NCBI RefSeq assembly: GCF_000151105.2
Contig: NC_014804.1
Location: 1,786,567 to 1,850,566, forward strand
DNA: 64,000 bases
Reading direction: 5' to 3'
Origin: Thermococcus barophilus MP
GTDB lineage: Archaea > Methanobacteriota_B > Thermococci > Thermococcales > Thermococcaceae
The notes under the pieces are model-generated. The model worked only from the letters and a program-made list of their open reading frames with translations. It ran no database searches and was not told the origin of the DNA. Below, piece after piece: positions 27,104 through 37,220 of the stretch (positions are counted from its first letter, which is position 1; each line of letters starts with the position of its first letter). The translations under genes and the position numbers were made by a program.

Positions 27104-27871
27104 ATGAATCCTGAGGAACTGTTCTACAAAGTAGGTGAGTTCGTGGAGGCAACATGGGAAAGGGTAAAAGATTTCACAAACCCAAAACCTCAGGAAAAGC
27201 CACCATCCTTTAAGCTTCTGAGAAAGCTCGTAAAAAAGAAGGTTACAGTTCACGAATTATTAGTTCTAAAACTTCAGTTAACTTTTCTTTTCTATATGTT
27301 CTTAGCTCTGCTACTTGTGGTTTTCCTGCCAAATGAGTTATATTTAGTTATTTTGACGGCGGTATATTTTATATATCTGAGAGTGATATTCCGCAAATAT
27401 AGAGAGTTTTTTATTGAACATGAGCCGTATCAGGTATTTTATTATTCCATTAGCATCATAGGATTCCTTGCATTTTTTGGATATGTGCTTTTGAAAAGAT
27501 TTTCTTTAGACATTCGTTATTCGTTAGGCTATCTTGTCTTTGTTTTTGTTGCCGTTCTAATGTTTAGATTTTATTTTAAATCAAAATACGGCAGAGATTG
27601 GACTTATGGTGTTATAGAGGATATTAAAGAAAATGTTGTGAAAATTAGTGTGCATGATGACATCAGAGCAAACGTTAAGCCCGGAGAATACTGGGTTGAT
27701 AAAGTGCCTGATGTTGAAATCGGAAGAATCGTGAAAGTTTTAGTTGAGGAAAGGGCATTTAGGGGAGCAGTGCCAACAAAGATAATTGAAGTTTATTTAA
27801 GCGACCAACCTTCATCGTCAAAAGCCTCAACAGAAGCAAAAGAGGACAAGGAAAGCAACAAAAGCTTGTAA
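27104..27871 (+). CDS. DUF2101-like membrane protein
   Basis: A 255-residue integral membrane protein with about four hydrophobic segments between residues 60 and 160 (LTFLFYMFLALLLVVFLP, YLVILTAVYFIYLRV, FYYSISIIGFLAFFGYVLL, LGYLVFVFVAVLMFRFY), followed by a soluble beta-rich C-terminal domain (YGVIEDIKENVVKISVHDDI ... VGRIVKVLVEE) and a Ser/Lys/Glu tail. It resembles the DUF2101 family of archaeal membrane proteins. It follows the secreted proteins by six bases after GGTGAAATC and may be an accessory component. Its 3' end overlaps the next minus-strand gene by 79 bases. Confidence 0.7.
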   Translation: MNPEELFYKVGEFVEATWERVKDFTNPKPQEKPPSFKLLRKLVKKKVTVHELLVLKLQLTFLFYMFLALLLVVFLPNELYLVILTAVYFIYLRVIFRKYREFFIEHEPYQVFYYSISIIGFLAFFGYVLLKRFSLDIRYSLGYLVFVFVAVLMFRFYFKSKYGRDWTYGVIEDIKENVVKISVHDDIRANVKPGEYWVDKVPDVEIGRIVKVLVEERAFRGAVPTKIIEVYLSDQPSSSKASTEAKEDKESNKSL

Positions 27872-28086
27872 ATCCCGGTCCAAGGTTGCTTCTTATAAGT
27901 TTTCACAGAGAGCCATTCATTTTCTTTAATCCTCATTAATTCTACGGAATCAGTTGGAGGGGCTATTAGTACTTCTTCATTTTTTTCGTACAATGTAAAG
28001 CCGAGTTCTTCTAAAATCTGCCTTATCACTTTTATGGCTTTTCTTCTGTCTCTAAATGTTATTTTGTAGTAGATGGTATAACCCAT
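27793..28086 (-). CDS. Conserved hypothetical protein (97 aa)
   Basis: A 97-residue soluble protein starting MGYTIYYKITFRDRRKAIKV, with the pattern of a small alpha/beta fold (ILEELGFTLYEKNEEVLIAPP). I do not recognise a family. Support: ATG after GAGGGTTT and a TATA-like CTTTTTAAAG at about 28127-28140 on the minus strand. The long 79-base convergent overlap with the DUF2101 gene is unusual, but both frames look protein-like. Confidence 0.6.
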   Translation of the reverse strand: MGYTIYYKITFRDRRKAIKVIRQILEELGFTLYEKNEEVLIAPPTDSVELMRIKENEWLSVKTYKKQPWTGIYKLLLLSLSSFASVEAFDDEGWSLK

Positions 28087-28174
28087 TTTAAACCCTCATT
28101 AGTACTCTTAAAAAAAGTAAGAATAGGAACTTTAAAAAGTTTTCCATTTTACTATTGTAGATTAAAAGAGAAAA

Positions 28175-28741
28175 TCAAAGTTCGCCACAAAGCTCAGCAA
28201 AGTTTCTATATATTTCACTTCCCTTTTCTGTGTGTGCAACTTCAGGATGGAACTGGACTCCATAAACAGGCAATTTTTTGTGCTTCATTGCCTCAACTTC
28301 ACAGAACTCGCTCCTTGCTAAAAGCTCAAAATCCTTTGGCAGTTCTTTCACCTCATCCATATGACTTTCCCAGACCTTTAAACGTCTCGGTAAACCTTTA
28401 AAGATGTCATTTTCCTCTAAGATCTCGACCTCAACTAAGCTGTATTCTGCTTTTTCCCCTCTCCCGACTTTTCCGCCAAAATATTTTGCTATTAGCTGGT
28501 GGCCGAGGCAAATCCCCAAAATGGGAACATTGAAGTCTTCATAATTTTTGAGTATAGCTTCACAATTACCTGTTCTTTCCAAGCTTGGTCCTCCTGAAAA
28601 AATTATCCCCTTTGGCTTCATTGCCCTGATTTCCTCAAGAGGAGTTGTATTTGGTATTATCTTTGCCTCAACGTCTAAGTACCGTAGAGTCCTCCAAATT
28701 CTGTGAACGTATTGTCCGTGGTTGTCCATTATGATTATCAT
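28175..28741 (-). CDS. guaAA: GMP synthase, glutamine amidotransferase subunit
   Basis: Releases ammonia from glutamine for XMP amination; in archaea it is a separate subunit. The 188-residue class I amidotransferase has the nucleophile in [10 protein letters not shown], the oxyanion-strand FSGGP and the catalytic HPE in [10 protein letters not shown]. The start is ATG 28741 after GAGGGAGTG; a longer frame extends upstream into the ATPase subunit gene. It overlaps or abuts the synthetase subunit gene upstream, making a two-gene unit. Confidence 0.94.
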   Translation of the reverse strand: MIIIMDNHGQYVHRIWRTLRYLDVEAKIIPNTTPLEEIRAMKPKGIIFSGGPSLERTGNCEAILKNYEDFNVPILGICLGHQLIAKYFGGKVGRGEKAEYSLVEVEILEENDIFKGLPRRLKVWESHMDEVKELPKDFELLARSEFCEVEAMKHKKLPVYGVQFHPEVAHTEKGSEIYRNFAELCGEL

Positions 28742-28751
28742 CTTCACTCCC

Positions 28752-29675
28752 TCACTCAAACTCTATCGTTGCAGGAGGCTTGTTTGTTATATCGTAAAGA
28801 ACTCTACCTACTTGAGGAATTTCGCTTGTAATCCTAAAAGCCATTCTCTGCAGAACTTCCCAGGGAACGTTCATTGCGTTTGCGGTCATCCCATCTAAGC
28901 TCTCAACGATTCTAACAGCTATTGTCTCTTTGTAAGCCCTTATATCGCCTTGAACTCCGACAGTCTTTACATTTAAGAGCACGGCAAAAGCCTGCCAAGG
29001 TCTTAATTTAGCTTTTTCAACTTCTTCCTCTACTATGGCATTTGCCTCTCTAACAATAGCGACTTTTTCGGGGGTTACTTCACCTAAAACCCTAACAGCC
29101 AGTCCTGGCCCTGGAAAAGGCATCCTATTATAGATTTTCTCTGGCAATCCAAGTTCTTTTGCGACTTCTCTCACTTCATCTTTGTACAAATCACGAAGAG
29201 GTTCAATCAGCTTTAGATTTAGCCTTTCTGGAAGACCTCCAACGTTGTGGTGGCTCTTTATCTTACCTTTGCTCTCAATCCAGTCTGGAGCAATTGTCCC
29301 TTGAATCAAAAACTCTGCATCTATTTCTTTAGCAACTTCTTCAAATACGTCGATGAAAACTTTTCCGATTATCTTTCTCTTCTGCTCTGGATCCACAATT
29401 CCCTTCAACGCATTGAAAAAGCGTTCTTGAGCATCAACGTAGATCAAGTTTAACCCAAACTCATCCCTGAATGTTTTTATCACGAATTCTGGTTCTCCTT
29501 TCCTTAAAAATCCAGTGTTCACAAAAACAGCGTAAAGTTTATCTCCAATTGCTTTGTGAGCCAAGATAGCTGCTGTTGAGCTATCAACTCCCCCGGACAA
29601 AGCTATAATTGCCTTTCCATCTCCAACTTTCTCTCTAATTTCTTTAACTTTCTCTTCGATGAAGCTCTCCCACAT
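28752..29675 (-). CDS. guaAB: GMP synthase, ATP pyrophosphatase subunit
   Basis: Adenylates XMP and transfers ammonia to yield GMP. The 307-residue protein has the PP-loop [15 protein letters not shown], the [11 protein letters not shown] and SHHNVGGLP motifs, and the GMP synthetase C-terminal dimerisation domain ([17 protein letters not shown] ... [10 protein letters not shown]). The start is ATG 29675 after GGTGATG; two earlier in-frame Met codons lie in the ribosome-binding region. A TATA box (TTTATAAATTT, about 29711-29721) and a purine box (29737-29756) are upstream. Confidence 0.95.
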   Translation of the reverse strand: MWESFIEEKVKEIREKVGDGKAIIALSGGVDSSTAAILAHKAIGDKLYAVFVNTGFLRKGEPEFVIKTFRDEFGLNLIYVDAQERFFNALKGIVDPEQKRKIIGKVFIDVFEEVAKEIDAEFLIQGTIAPDWIESKGKIKSHHNVGGLPERLNLKLIEPLRDLYKDEVREVAKELGLPEKIYNRMPFPGPGLAVRVLGEVTPEKVAIVREANAIVEEEVEKAKLRPWQAFAVLLNVKTVGVQGDIRAYKETIAVRIVESLDGMTANAMNVPWEVLQRMAFRITSEIPQVGRVLYDITNKPPATIEFE

Positions 29676-29736
29676 GAGCATCACCTTTTTCTTTCAACAT
29701 TAAAGAGCAAATTTATAAATTTATGCCATGGATTTA

Positions 29737-30747
<1,011 letters not shown>

Positions 30748-30791
30748 TCACTCACCAAGAAGATGTTAAAATTTTGTATTTTTAAGCTTTA

Positions 30792-30814
30792 TTTTAACAA
30801 AAATATGTCTAAAA
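30792..30814 (-). promoter_or_regulatory. Purine box upstream of purP
   Basis: On the minus strand it reads TTAGACATATTTTTGTTAAA, followed by AATAAAGCTTAAAAA. The same AATAAAGCTTAAAAA string follows the box of purD, so box and TATA region are conserved as one promoter module. Confidence 0.6.
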
Positions 30815-30829
30815 ACAAAGCTTTCAGGC

Positions 30830-32158
30830 TTAAAATTCAAAAGCCCATTCCGGATAAATGCCATTTAAACAGGCTAAGCATAAATCATCCAGTTCAACGG
30901 CATTTATCAAGCCTTCAATGCTCAAATATCTTAAGGAATCTGCCCCAATCTCTTTTCCTATTTCCTTAACGCTTTTCCATGAGGCTATGAGCTCATGTCG
31001 TGTTGGTATGTCAATTCCCATATAGCAGGGATATCTTATCGGCGGCGATGCTATTCTGACGTGAACCTCTTTTGCTCCAGCTTTTTTCAGCATTGCAACA
31101 ATTCTCTTCATTGTGGTGCCTCTTACAATAGAATCATCAATCAAAATTATCCTCTTATCCTTGATGACTTCCTTAACTGGAGAAAGCTTGAGCCTAACTT
31201 TAAACTCCCTTTCAAACTGAGTTGGCATTATGAATGTCCTACCGATGTATCTGTTCTTTATTAAGCCTTCTTCATATGGGATTCCGCTTTCCATGGAATA
31301 TCCTATTGCTGCGGCTCTTCCTGAATCTGGGACGGCTATGACAATATCAGCATTGATATTATCCTCCCTTGCCAGTTGCTTTCCCATTTCAACCCTTGCT
31401 TTGTAAACGGTTCTTCCTTCGATAACGCTGTCTGGACGAGCAAAATAAATAAACTCAAAAACACAGTGGGCATGCTTCTTCTTAGTTAAAACCCTATTTT
31501 CAACATCATCTGAGACAACAAAAACTTCCCCTGGCTTTACATCTCTTGTTTCAACATCAAACATTCTTAGTGCTGAATCTTCAGAGGCAAAATAATATCC
31601 ATCCCCAATTCCAAAAGCTAAAGGCCTAAAGCCTAAGGGGTCTCTGGCAACTAAGATTTTCCCATCAAACAGAAAAGCCAAAGAATACGCTCCTTTGACT
31701 TCATTAAAAAGCATTCTCATGGCTTCGAATTCATCCTTTGTCTCTGAATAATTTTTGAGAAAAATTAATCCCAAAAGCTCGCTATCGATACTTGTTTTAA
31801 ATTCGAATTCACCTTCATACTTTCTTCTTAGCGGCAGATAATTAGTTAAAGTTCCATTATGAACCAAGGCAAGTCTTTTCCCACAGCATTCAACTTCAAG
31901 GGGATGAGCTTCATTTAATCCACCAAAAGTCGAGTATCTTACATGTCCAATAGAGATATTTGATCTCAGCTTATTCAAAATGTGCCCCCTAAAAACTTCA
32001 GCTACAAGACCCAGCCCCTTGTATGTTCTTATTTTATTCCTCCAAACGCTGATTCCTGCACTTTCCTGACCCCTGTGTTGCAAAGCGAGAAGTGCATAGT
32101 ATGCTTTTCTACTTGCATTCTCTGTTTTTGCTGCAAATATCCCGCACTTCTCTTTCAT
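30830..32158 (-). CDS. purF: Amidophosphoribosyltransferase PurF
   Basis: First committed step of purine synthesis: PRPP plus glutamine to phosphoribosylamine. The 442-residue protein starts [10 protein letters not shown], with Cys5 expected to become the N-terminal nucleophile after processing, then [13 protein letters not shown], and the PRPP-binding loop [19 protein letters not shown] near residue 320. The start follows GGTGGT. It is transcribed away from purC, and the 154-base gap between them holds two purine boxes, one oriented to each gene's promoter region. Confidence 0.95.
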   Translation of the reverse strand: MKEKCGIFAAKTENASRKAYYALLALQHRGQESAGISVWRNKIRTYKGLGLVAEVFRGHILNKLRSNISIGHVRYSTFGGLNEAHPLEVECCGKRLALVHNGTLTNYLPLRRKYEGEFEFKTSIDSELLGLIFLKNYSETKDEFEAMRMLFNEVKGAYSLAFLFDGKILVARDPLGFRPLAFGIGDGYYFASEDSALRMFDVETRDVKPGEVFVVSDDVENRVLTKKKHAHCVFEFIYFARPDSVIEGRTVYKARVEMGKQLAREDNINADIVIAVPDSGRAAAIGYSMESGIPYEEGLIKNRYIGRTFIMPTQFEREFKVRLKLSPVKEVIKDKRIILIDDSIVRGTTMKRIVAMLKKAGAKEVHVRIASPPIRYPCYMGIDIPTRHELIASWKSVKEIGKEIGADSLRYLSIEGLINAVELDDLCLACLNGIYPEWAFEF

Positions 32159-32212
32159 GCGACCACCATCTTACCAAGTAATAGTTAAGAGGAGCTTTAT
32201 TTCCACTGGAAC

Positions 32213-32234
32213 TTTACATTCTTATGCTTAAAAA
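32213..32234. promoter_or_regulatory. Purine box in the purF-purC intergenic region (copy 1)
   Basis: TTTACATTCTTATGCTTAAA is a near match to the purine box and lies closer to purF, about 60 bases before its start. It is the weakest copy on the second half-site (ATGC for ATGT). Confidence 0.45.
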
Positions 32235-32247
32235 CTTTCCCCTATAT

Positions 32248-32268
32248 TTGACATAAATTTGTCTAAAA
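32248..32268 (+). promoter_or_regulatory. Purine box in the purF-purC intergenic region (copy 2, purC side)
   Basis: TTGACATAAATTTGTCTAAA has the palindromic core GACA-TAAATT-TGTC and precedes the TATA-like GACTTTTAAATT of purC. Further down, ATTTTAACAAATTTTTGGTG before the purC start is identical to the sequence before purD. Confidence 0.6.
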
Positions 32269-32312
32269 AAGACTTTTAAATTATAAATTTTAACAAATTT
32301 TTGGTGAAGATT

Positions 32313-33002
32313 ATGGAGGTTTATGAAGGAAAAGCCAAGAAAATGATCCCTTTGGATGATGGGAAGTATTTGATGGAGTTTAAAGACGATGCAACAGCTT
32401 TTGATGGTAAGAAAAAAGCACAGTTCAAAGGAAAAGGTTGGCTAAATGCCCAGATTTCAGCAAAAATATTCAAGCTTTTAGAGGAGCACGGTATTAAGAC
32501 ACACTTCATTGGCATTGCTGGAGACAACAAACTGATTGTGGAAAAATTGGAAATGTACCCAATTGAAGTTGTTGTTAGAAATATTGTTGCTGGTAGCTTA
32601 AAGAGGAAGCTTCCATTAAAAGAGGGAACAGAGTTAAAAGAACCAATTGTTGAGCTCTATTATAAAAGTGATGAGCTTGGAGATCCGATGATAAACTATT
32701 ATCACGCTAAAATTCTTGGAGTTAGCGAGGAAGAAATTAAAGAAATGGAGAAAATTGCACTTAAAGTAAACGAAGTCCTCAGAGAATACTTCAAAGAAAA
32801 GGGAATTCTGCTCGTTGACTTTAAGCTTGAATTCGGCAAAAATGCTAAAGGGGAGATAGTTTTAGCCGATGAAATTAGCCCGGATACATGCAGATTTTGG
32901 GATGCAGAGACAAAGAAAAGCTTAGATAAAGATGTTTTTCGCTTTGATAAGGGAGACTTGATTTCGGCATATGAGGAGATTTATAGAAGGATAATGGATT
33001 AA
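32313..33002 (+). CDS. purC: SAICAR synthetase PurC
   Basis: Condenses CAIR with aspartate to give SAICAR. The 229-residue protein begins MEVYEGKAKKMIPLDD and has the family motifs KGWLNAQISAKIFKLLEEHGI, IEVVVRNIVAGSL and LVDFKLEFGKNAKGEIVLADEISPDT-C-R-F-W-D. The start is ATG 32313, five bases after GGTGA; earlier in-frame TTG and GTG codons are in the ribosome-binding site. It is transcribed divergently from purF and converges on purM. Confidence 0.96.
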   Translation: MEVYEGKAKKMIPLDDGKYLMEFKDDATAFDGKKKAQFKGKGWLNAQISAKIFKLLEEHGIKTHFIGIAGDNKLIVEKLEMYPIEVVVRNIVAGSLKRKLPLKEGTELKEPIVELYYKSDELGDPMINYYHAKILGVSEEEIKEMEKIALKVNEVLREYFKEKGILLVDFKLEFGKNAKGEIVLADEISPDTCRFWDAETKKSLDKDVFRFDKGDLISAYEEIYRRIMD

Positions 33003-33011
33003 TTTAGCTTT

Positions 33012-34016
33012 TTAGAACATGATTTTGTAGTTTTCAATTTTTATTTTGGGTTTTTTAATGACTTTTCCAATCTCATAGCTCAAATAATAGTTGTTGAGAA
33101 TTTGCAATGTCTCCTCCTTTTCTCCTTGTGAAACTATCACAACAAAACCAATCCCCATATTAAAAACCTTAAACATTTCCTCTAAAGGAACACCATTTTC
33201 GTAGATTAATTTAAAAATTCCTCTAATTGGTGGCATTTCAAGGGAAAACCCATATTTTGTGAGCCTCTTTAGGTTTAAAAGCCCTCCACCGGTTATGTGG
33301 GCTAACCCCTTAACTTCTACTTTTTCTAAAAGCTCTAAAATTGGCTTTACATAAATCCTTGTCGGCTCAAGCAAATGCTCCCACAGCGTTTTGCCTTCAA
33401 ATTCATATTCAAGCCCATACTTTGGAATTAAAAGCTTTCTCGCTAAGGTTAGTCCATTAGAGTGAATTCCGGAACTTTCAATGCCGATGACAACATCTCC
33501 AGGTTTGATTTTATTCCCTGTGATGACTTTCTCTTTTCCAACGATCCCAATAGCAGTACCCGCCAGGTCAAATCCATTGATTAAGTCGGGCATCACGGCA
33601 GTTTCTCCGCCTACAATTGCAATTCCGCTCTGTTTCGCCCCTTCATATAACCCTTTAGCTATTTCTCTGAAAATTTTATCATTGGGATCCCTCACAGCTA
33701 AGTAATCAACCAAGGCTATGGGCTCAGCACCAACACAGATTAAATCATTCACATTCATCGCAACCATATCAATTCCGATTGTATCAAACTTCCCAACAGC
33801 TTCAGCCACAAGAATTTTTGTCCCCACTCCATCAGTGGTCATAGCTAAGTAGAAATCTCCAAAATCCATTAACGCGGCATAATGACCGATATCCTCAACG
33901 GGTTCTCCAATCTTTCCCCTTCTGAACCTGAAGGTTTTTCTTGCGAGTGAAATGATGCTCCTTAATGCCTTTTGTGCTTTTCTCTCATCCACTCCAGCTT
34001 GGGCATATGTGAGCAT
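33012..34016 (-). CDS. purM: Phosphoribosylformylglycinamidine cyclo-ligase PurM (AIR synthetase)
   Basis: Closes the imidazole ring of AIR using ATP. The 334-residue protein starts [18 protein letters not shown] and has the PurM motifs [60 protein letters not shown] and [18 protein letters not shown]. The start is ATG 34016 after GGTGATTC. A purine box lies at 34057-34077. Confidence 0.96.
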   Translation of the reverse strand: MLTYAQAGVDERKAQKALRSIISLARKTFRFRRGKIGEPVEDIGHYAALMDFGDFYLAMTTDGVGTKILVAEAVGKFDTIGIDMVAMNVNDLICVGAEPIALVDYLAVRDPNDKIFREIAKGLYEGAKQSGIAIVGGETAVMPDLINGFDLAGTAIGIVGKEKVITGNKIKPGDVVIGIESSGIHSNGLTLARKLLIPKYGLEYEFEGKTLWEHLLEPTRIYVKPILELLEKVEVKGLAHITGGGLLNLKRLTKYGFSLEMPPIRGIFKLIYENGVPLEEMFKVFNMGIGFVVIVSQGEKEETLQILNNYYLSYEIGKVIKKPKIKIENYKIMF

Positions 34017-34056
34017 CTGAATCACCAAAGTAAATGGGAAAAATCAGTTTAAAAAT

Positions 34057-34077
34057 TTTGTCATTTTTATGTAAATC
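34057..34077 (-). promoter_or_regulatory. Purine box upstream of purM
   Basis: TTTGTCATTTTTATGTAAAT (plus-strand reading), nearly identical to the purT copy. It lies 40-60 bases before the purM start. The divergent ATPase gene has its own palindromes closer to its start. Confidence 0.55.
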
Positions 34078-34130
34078 CATGTACTATGTGATTTAATATA
34101 TAATCAATATTTTGTCTAAAAAGAGCTATA

Positions 34131-34167
34131 AGTATCGGTGGCGATACTAAGTATTGGGGGCGATATC
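34131..34167 (+). promoter_or_regulatory. Two tandem palindromes before the ATPase gene (candidate operators)
   Basis: AGTATCGGTGGCGATACT at 34131-34148 is a palindrome with 7-base arms around GTGG. It is followed at 34150-34167 by a second, less perfect copy, AGTATTGGGGGCGATATC. The centres are 19 bases apart, about two helical turns, and the second copy covers the ribosome-binding region of the ATPase gene. This fits autoregulation by a dimeric repressor, or tight repression at both transcription and translation level. Confidence 0.65.
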
Positions 34168-34168
34168 T

Positions 34169-35266
34169 ATGCTCTTTGACCCAAAACCCAAAGTAAAAAG
34201 AGAGGACATTTTTGATAGAGAAGAAGAGCTGAAAAAGGTGATGGACTCCATTAAAAATTACCCAATAACACTAATTCTTGGAATCAGGAGAGTTGGTAAG
34301 TCATCTGTTCTAAGGGTTGCTCTTAACGAGAGCGATGCAATCGGGATTTATATTGACGCAAGAAAACTGTATATGAATGTTAGTGGATGGATAACAAAGG
34401 ATGAACTTAAACGCGAGCTTGAAAGTGCCTTGTTAAACCTTAAACCAAAAATATTGAAGTCCCTTCAGTCATATTTCAACTTAGCAAAGTTTTCAATAAA
34501 AGGTTTTGAGCTTTCTTTCAGAGAAAAGAGCTTAGCTGACATATTGGAAAATCTTAACGAGTTTGGCGAAGACAGAAATAAGCTCATTGTACTTGCTTTT
34601 GATGAGGCCCAGTATCTGAGATTCTACGGAACAAAAGGAGGACGGGAATTCTTAGCCTTGGTTGCCCATGCTTATGATAATCTACCAAACATACACTTTG
34701 TTCTCACAGGTTCAGAGATTGGTCTCTTACATGATTTTTTGGGTTTTGAAAACTATGAGGCACTCCTTTTTGGTAGGATATACAATGAAATCACGATAGA
34801 GCCATTTACAAGAGAAAAATCCATAGAATTCTTAAAAAAGGGTTTTGATGAAGCTAATTTAAAAGTTAGTGAATGGGAATTAAAAAAAGCCGTTGATGTT
34901 TTAGATGGAATTCCCGGCTGGTTGGTTGAATATGGATTTCATTATCTTCACTCGAATGATCCTCAAAAGGCATTAGAGTACACTATGAAGAAAGCACGAC
35001 AAAGCATATTGGAAGAACTTAAAGAACTTGAAAGAAGAAGTAAGAGGTATACACTGATTTTAAAGGCAGTAGCTTTAGGATTCAATCGCTGGGAAAAAAT
35101 AAAAGAGTATCTTGAGACGCACAGTGGTAGAATAACAAATGCACGCTTTTCTTCATTGCTTAAAAATCTCGAAAGAATGAGCTGGATAAAGAGTGAACTC
35201 AAAGACGGAAAAAAGGTTTATTCAATGACTGATCCTGTGATAGAGCGAGTTTTAAGAGAACTCTGA
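34169..35266 (+). CDS. Archaeal AAA-type ATPase with C-terminal winged helix
   Basis: A 365-residue STAND/AAA-like protein of the archaeal ATPase family common in Thermococcales. Walker A is GIRRVGKSS (about residues 37-46), Walker B is LIVLAFDEAQYL (about 142-153), then sensor-1 FVLTGSEIGLL; the C-terminal 80 residues form a winged helix (LILKAVALGFNRWEKIKEYL ... MSWIKSELKDGKKVYSMTDP). Function is unknown; family members are often mobile or linked to defence and toxin-antitoxin loci. The start ATG 34169 follows GGGGGCGAT. It sits between purM and purT as a foreign insert in the purine region. Confidence 0.8.
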   Translation: MLFDPKPKVKREDIFDREEELKKVMDSIKNYPITLILGIRRVGKSSVLRVALNESDAIGIYIDARKLYMNVSGWITKDELKRELESALLNLKPKILKSLQSYFNLAKFSIKGFELSFREKSLADILENLNEFGEDRNKLIVLAFDEAQYLRFYGTKGGREFLALVAHAYDNLPNIHFVLTGSEIGLLHDFLGFENYEALLFGRIYNEITIEPFTREKSIEFLKKGFDEANLKVSEWELKKAVDVLDGIPGWLVEYGFHYLHSNDPQKALEYTMKKARQSILEELKELERRSKRYTLILKAVALGFNRWEKIKEYLETHSGRITNARFSSLLKNLERMSWIKSELKDGKKVYSMTDPVIERVLREL

Positions 35267-35314
35267 CAGTTTCTAATTTACGCTGAGAAAGTAGATGCTC
35301 CCTCCTCAATATGT

Positions 35315-35336
35315 TTTGTCATTTTTATGTTTAAAA
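35315..35336 (+). promoter_or_regulatory. Purine box upstream of purT
   Basis: TTTGTCATTTTTATGTTTAA precedes the TATA-like ATGCTTAAATATATG of purT, with the ATG at 35395. It differs from the purM box at only a few positions. Confidence 0.6.
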
Positions 35337-35394
35337 ATGCTTAAATATATGCTTAATTTTAACATAACAACGTCAATATTTTTGGGTGGTGGAA

Positions 35395-36684
35395 ATGGCT
35401 GAGATTAGAGACGAATTGGGAACTCCTCTAACGGACTCTGCTGTTAAAATTCTCCTCCTCGGAAGCGGTGAGCTTGGAAAGGAAATAGCCATTGAGGCTC
35501 AAAGGCTTGGAGTTGAAGTTATTGCCGTTGATAGATATCCCAATGCTCCAGCCATGCAAGTGGCACACAAAAGCTACGTTGGGAATATGAAGGATAAAGA
35601 CTTCCTGTGGAGCATCGTTGAGAGAGAAAAGCCTGATGCAATAATTCCAGAGATTGAGGCGATAAACTTAGATGCTCTCTTTGAGTTTGAAAAAGAAGGC
35701 TATTTTGTCGTTCCAAATGCAAGAGCGACTTGGATCGCTATGCATAGAGAAAGAACAAGGGAAACACTCGCTAAAGAAGCAAAAGTTCCGACATCAAGAT
35801 ACAGGTATGCTACAACCTTAGATGAACTTTATGATGCATGTGAAAAGATTGGCTATCCCTGCCACACAAAGGCAATAATGAGCTCAAGCGGGAAGGGTTC
35901 ATATTTTGTCAAAGGGCCGGAAGATGTCCCGAAGGCTTGGGAGGAGGCAAAAAAGAAAGCTCGCGGCAGTGCTGACAAAATTATCGTTGAAGAGCACATA
36001 GATTTTGAGGTTGAGATAACAGAATTGGCTGTGAGGCACTTAGATGAAAATGGTAAAGTTGTTACCACTTTTCCAAAGCCCGTGGGGCATTATCAGATTA
36101 AAGGGGACTACCACTCAAGCTGGCAGCCTGCCGAAATAAGTGAGAAAGCCGAGAGAAAAGTCTACGAAATTGCAAAGAAAATAACAGACGTTCTTGGAGG
36201 CTTAGGTTTATTTGGGGTTGAGATGTTCGTTAAAGGGGACAAGGTATGGGCGAATGAAGTTTCACCAAGGCCTCACGATACTGGAATGGCTACTTTGGCC
36301 TCTCATCCGACTGGATTCTCAGAGTTCGGTCTTCATGTTAGAGCGGTTTTAGGCCTGCCAATTCCGGCTGTTGAAGAGAATGGCATTAGAAAGTTTCCAA
36401 TTTTAACCCCAGCGGCAACTCATGTAATTTTAGCAAATCAAGAGGGTTATGCACCAAAGTTTAGAGGGCTGTTCAAAGCCTTAAGGATTCCGAATACAAC
36501 TGTGAGATTATTCGGAAAGCCTTCAGCTTACAAAGGAAGGAGATTAGGAGTGGCTTTAGCCTGGGACAGAGATGTGCAGGCTGCAAAGAGAAAGGCAGAG
36601 CAAGTTGCTCACATGATTGAGCTGAAAACAAGAAGTGGGGAATGGCAAAGCCAAGAATTCATAAAAGAGAAGCACTTGCTTTAG
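35395..36684 (+). CDS. purT: Formate-dependent GAR transformylase PurT
   Basis: ATP-grasp enzyme that formylates GAR with formate and ATP, avoiding folate. The 429-residue protein has [56 protein letters not shown] and the ATP-grasp metal site [27 protein letters not shown]. The start is ATG 35395 after GGTGGTGG. Its 3' end overlaps purE by four bases on the other strand. Confidence 0.96.
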   Translation: MAEIRDELGTPLTDSAVKILLLGSGELGKEIAIEAQRLGVEVIAVDRYPNAPAMQVAHKSYVGNMKDKDFLWSIVEREKPDAIIPEIEAINLDALFEFEKEGYFVVPNARATWIAMHRERTRETLAKEAKVPTSRYRYATTLDELYDACEKIGYPCHTKAIMSSSGKGSYFVKGPEDVPKAWEEAKKKARGSADKIIVEEHIDFEVEITELAVRHLDENGKVVTTFPKPVGHYQIKGDYHSSWQPAEISEKAERKVYEIAKKITDVLGGLGLFGVEMFVKGDKVWANEVSPRPHDTGMATLASHPTGFSEFGLHVRAVLGLPIPAVEENGIRKFPILTPAATHVILANQEGYAPKFRGLFKALRIPNTTVRLFGKPSAYKGRRLGVALAWDRDVQAAKRKAEQVAHMIELKTRSGEWQSQEFIKEKHLL

Positions 36685-37112
36685 CTTCTCATTCTTTCCC
36701 TGTACTCCTCAAGTTTTTTCCTTAAGCTTTCATCTTTTAGCGCCAAAATCTGAATTGCGAGCAAAGCTGCATTTTTTCCATTGTCTATTCCCACCGCAGC
36801 AACCGGAACTCCGGGAGGCATCTGAGCTATGCTCAAAAGAGCATCCAATCCTCCAAGCTTGGCCGAAACAGGAACGCCTATGACAGTTTTTGTGGTGTAA
36901 GAGGCGATAACTCCGGGCAAGGCTGCGCTTAAACCAGCTATTGCTATGAAAACATCGTAGTCTTTTTTTGCCAGCTCTTCAACCTTCTTTGGGTTTCTGT
37001 GAGCTGAGGCAACTTCAACGTCGTATTCAATGCCAAATTCATCCAGCACTTTTGTGACTTTTTCAGCTATGTGAGAGTCACTTTTGCTGCCCATAACAAC
37101 GAGCACTTTCAT
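36681..37112 (-). CDS. purE: N5-CAIR mutase / AIR carboxylase PurE
   Basis: Carboxylation step to CAIR. The 143-residue protein begins [20 protein letters not shown] and has [31 protein letters not shown] and the [24 protein letters not shown] active-site block. No purK is in the window, so it may act directly on AIR and CO2 as in class II enzymes, or purK may lie elsewhere. The start ATG follows GGTGGTGG. It is divergent from purD. Confidence 0.94.
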   Translation of the reverse strand: MKVLVVMGSKSDSHIAEKVTKVLDEFGIEYDVEVASAHRNPKKVEELAKKDYDVFIAIAGLSAALPGVIASYTTKTVIGVPVSAKLGGLDALLSIAQMPPGVPVAAVGIDNGKNAALLAIQILALKDESLRKKLEEYRERMRS

Positions 37113-37154
37113 GCCACCACCAGCTCGCTTTTCTGTGGTTAAGCTTATAAAGTT

Positions 37155-37176
37155 TTCGACATATTTATGTTAAAAT
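37155..37176 (+). promoter_or_regulatory. Purine box in the purE-purD intergenic region
   Basis: TTCGACATATTTATGTTAAA with core GACAT-ATTT-ATGTT, followed by ATAAAGCTTAAAAAGTG, the TATA region of purD. It is 45-65 bases before the purD start and could also serve purE, which begins at 37112 on the other strand. Confidence 0.62.
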
Positions 37177-37220
37177 AAAGCTTAAAAAGTGAAAATTTTA
37201 ACAAATTTTTGGTGAAGACC

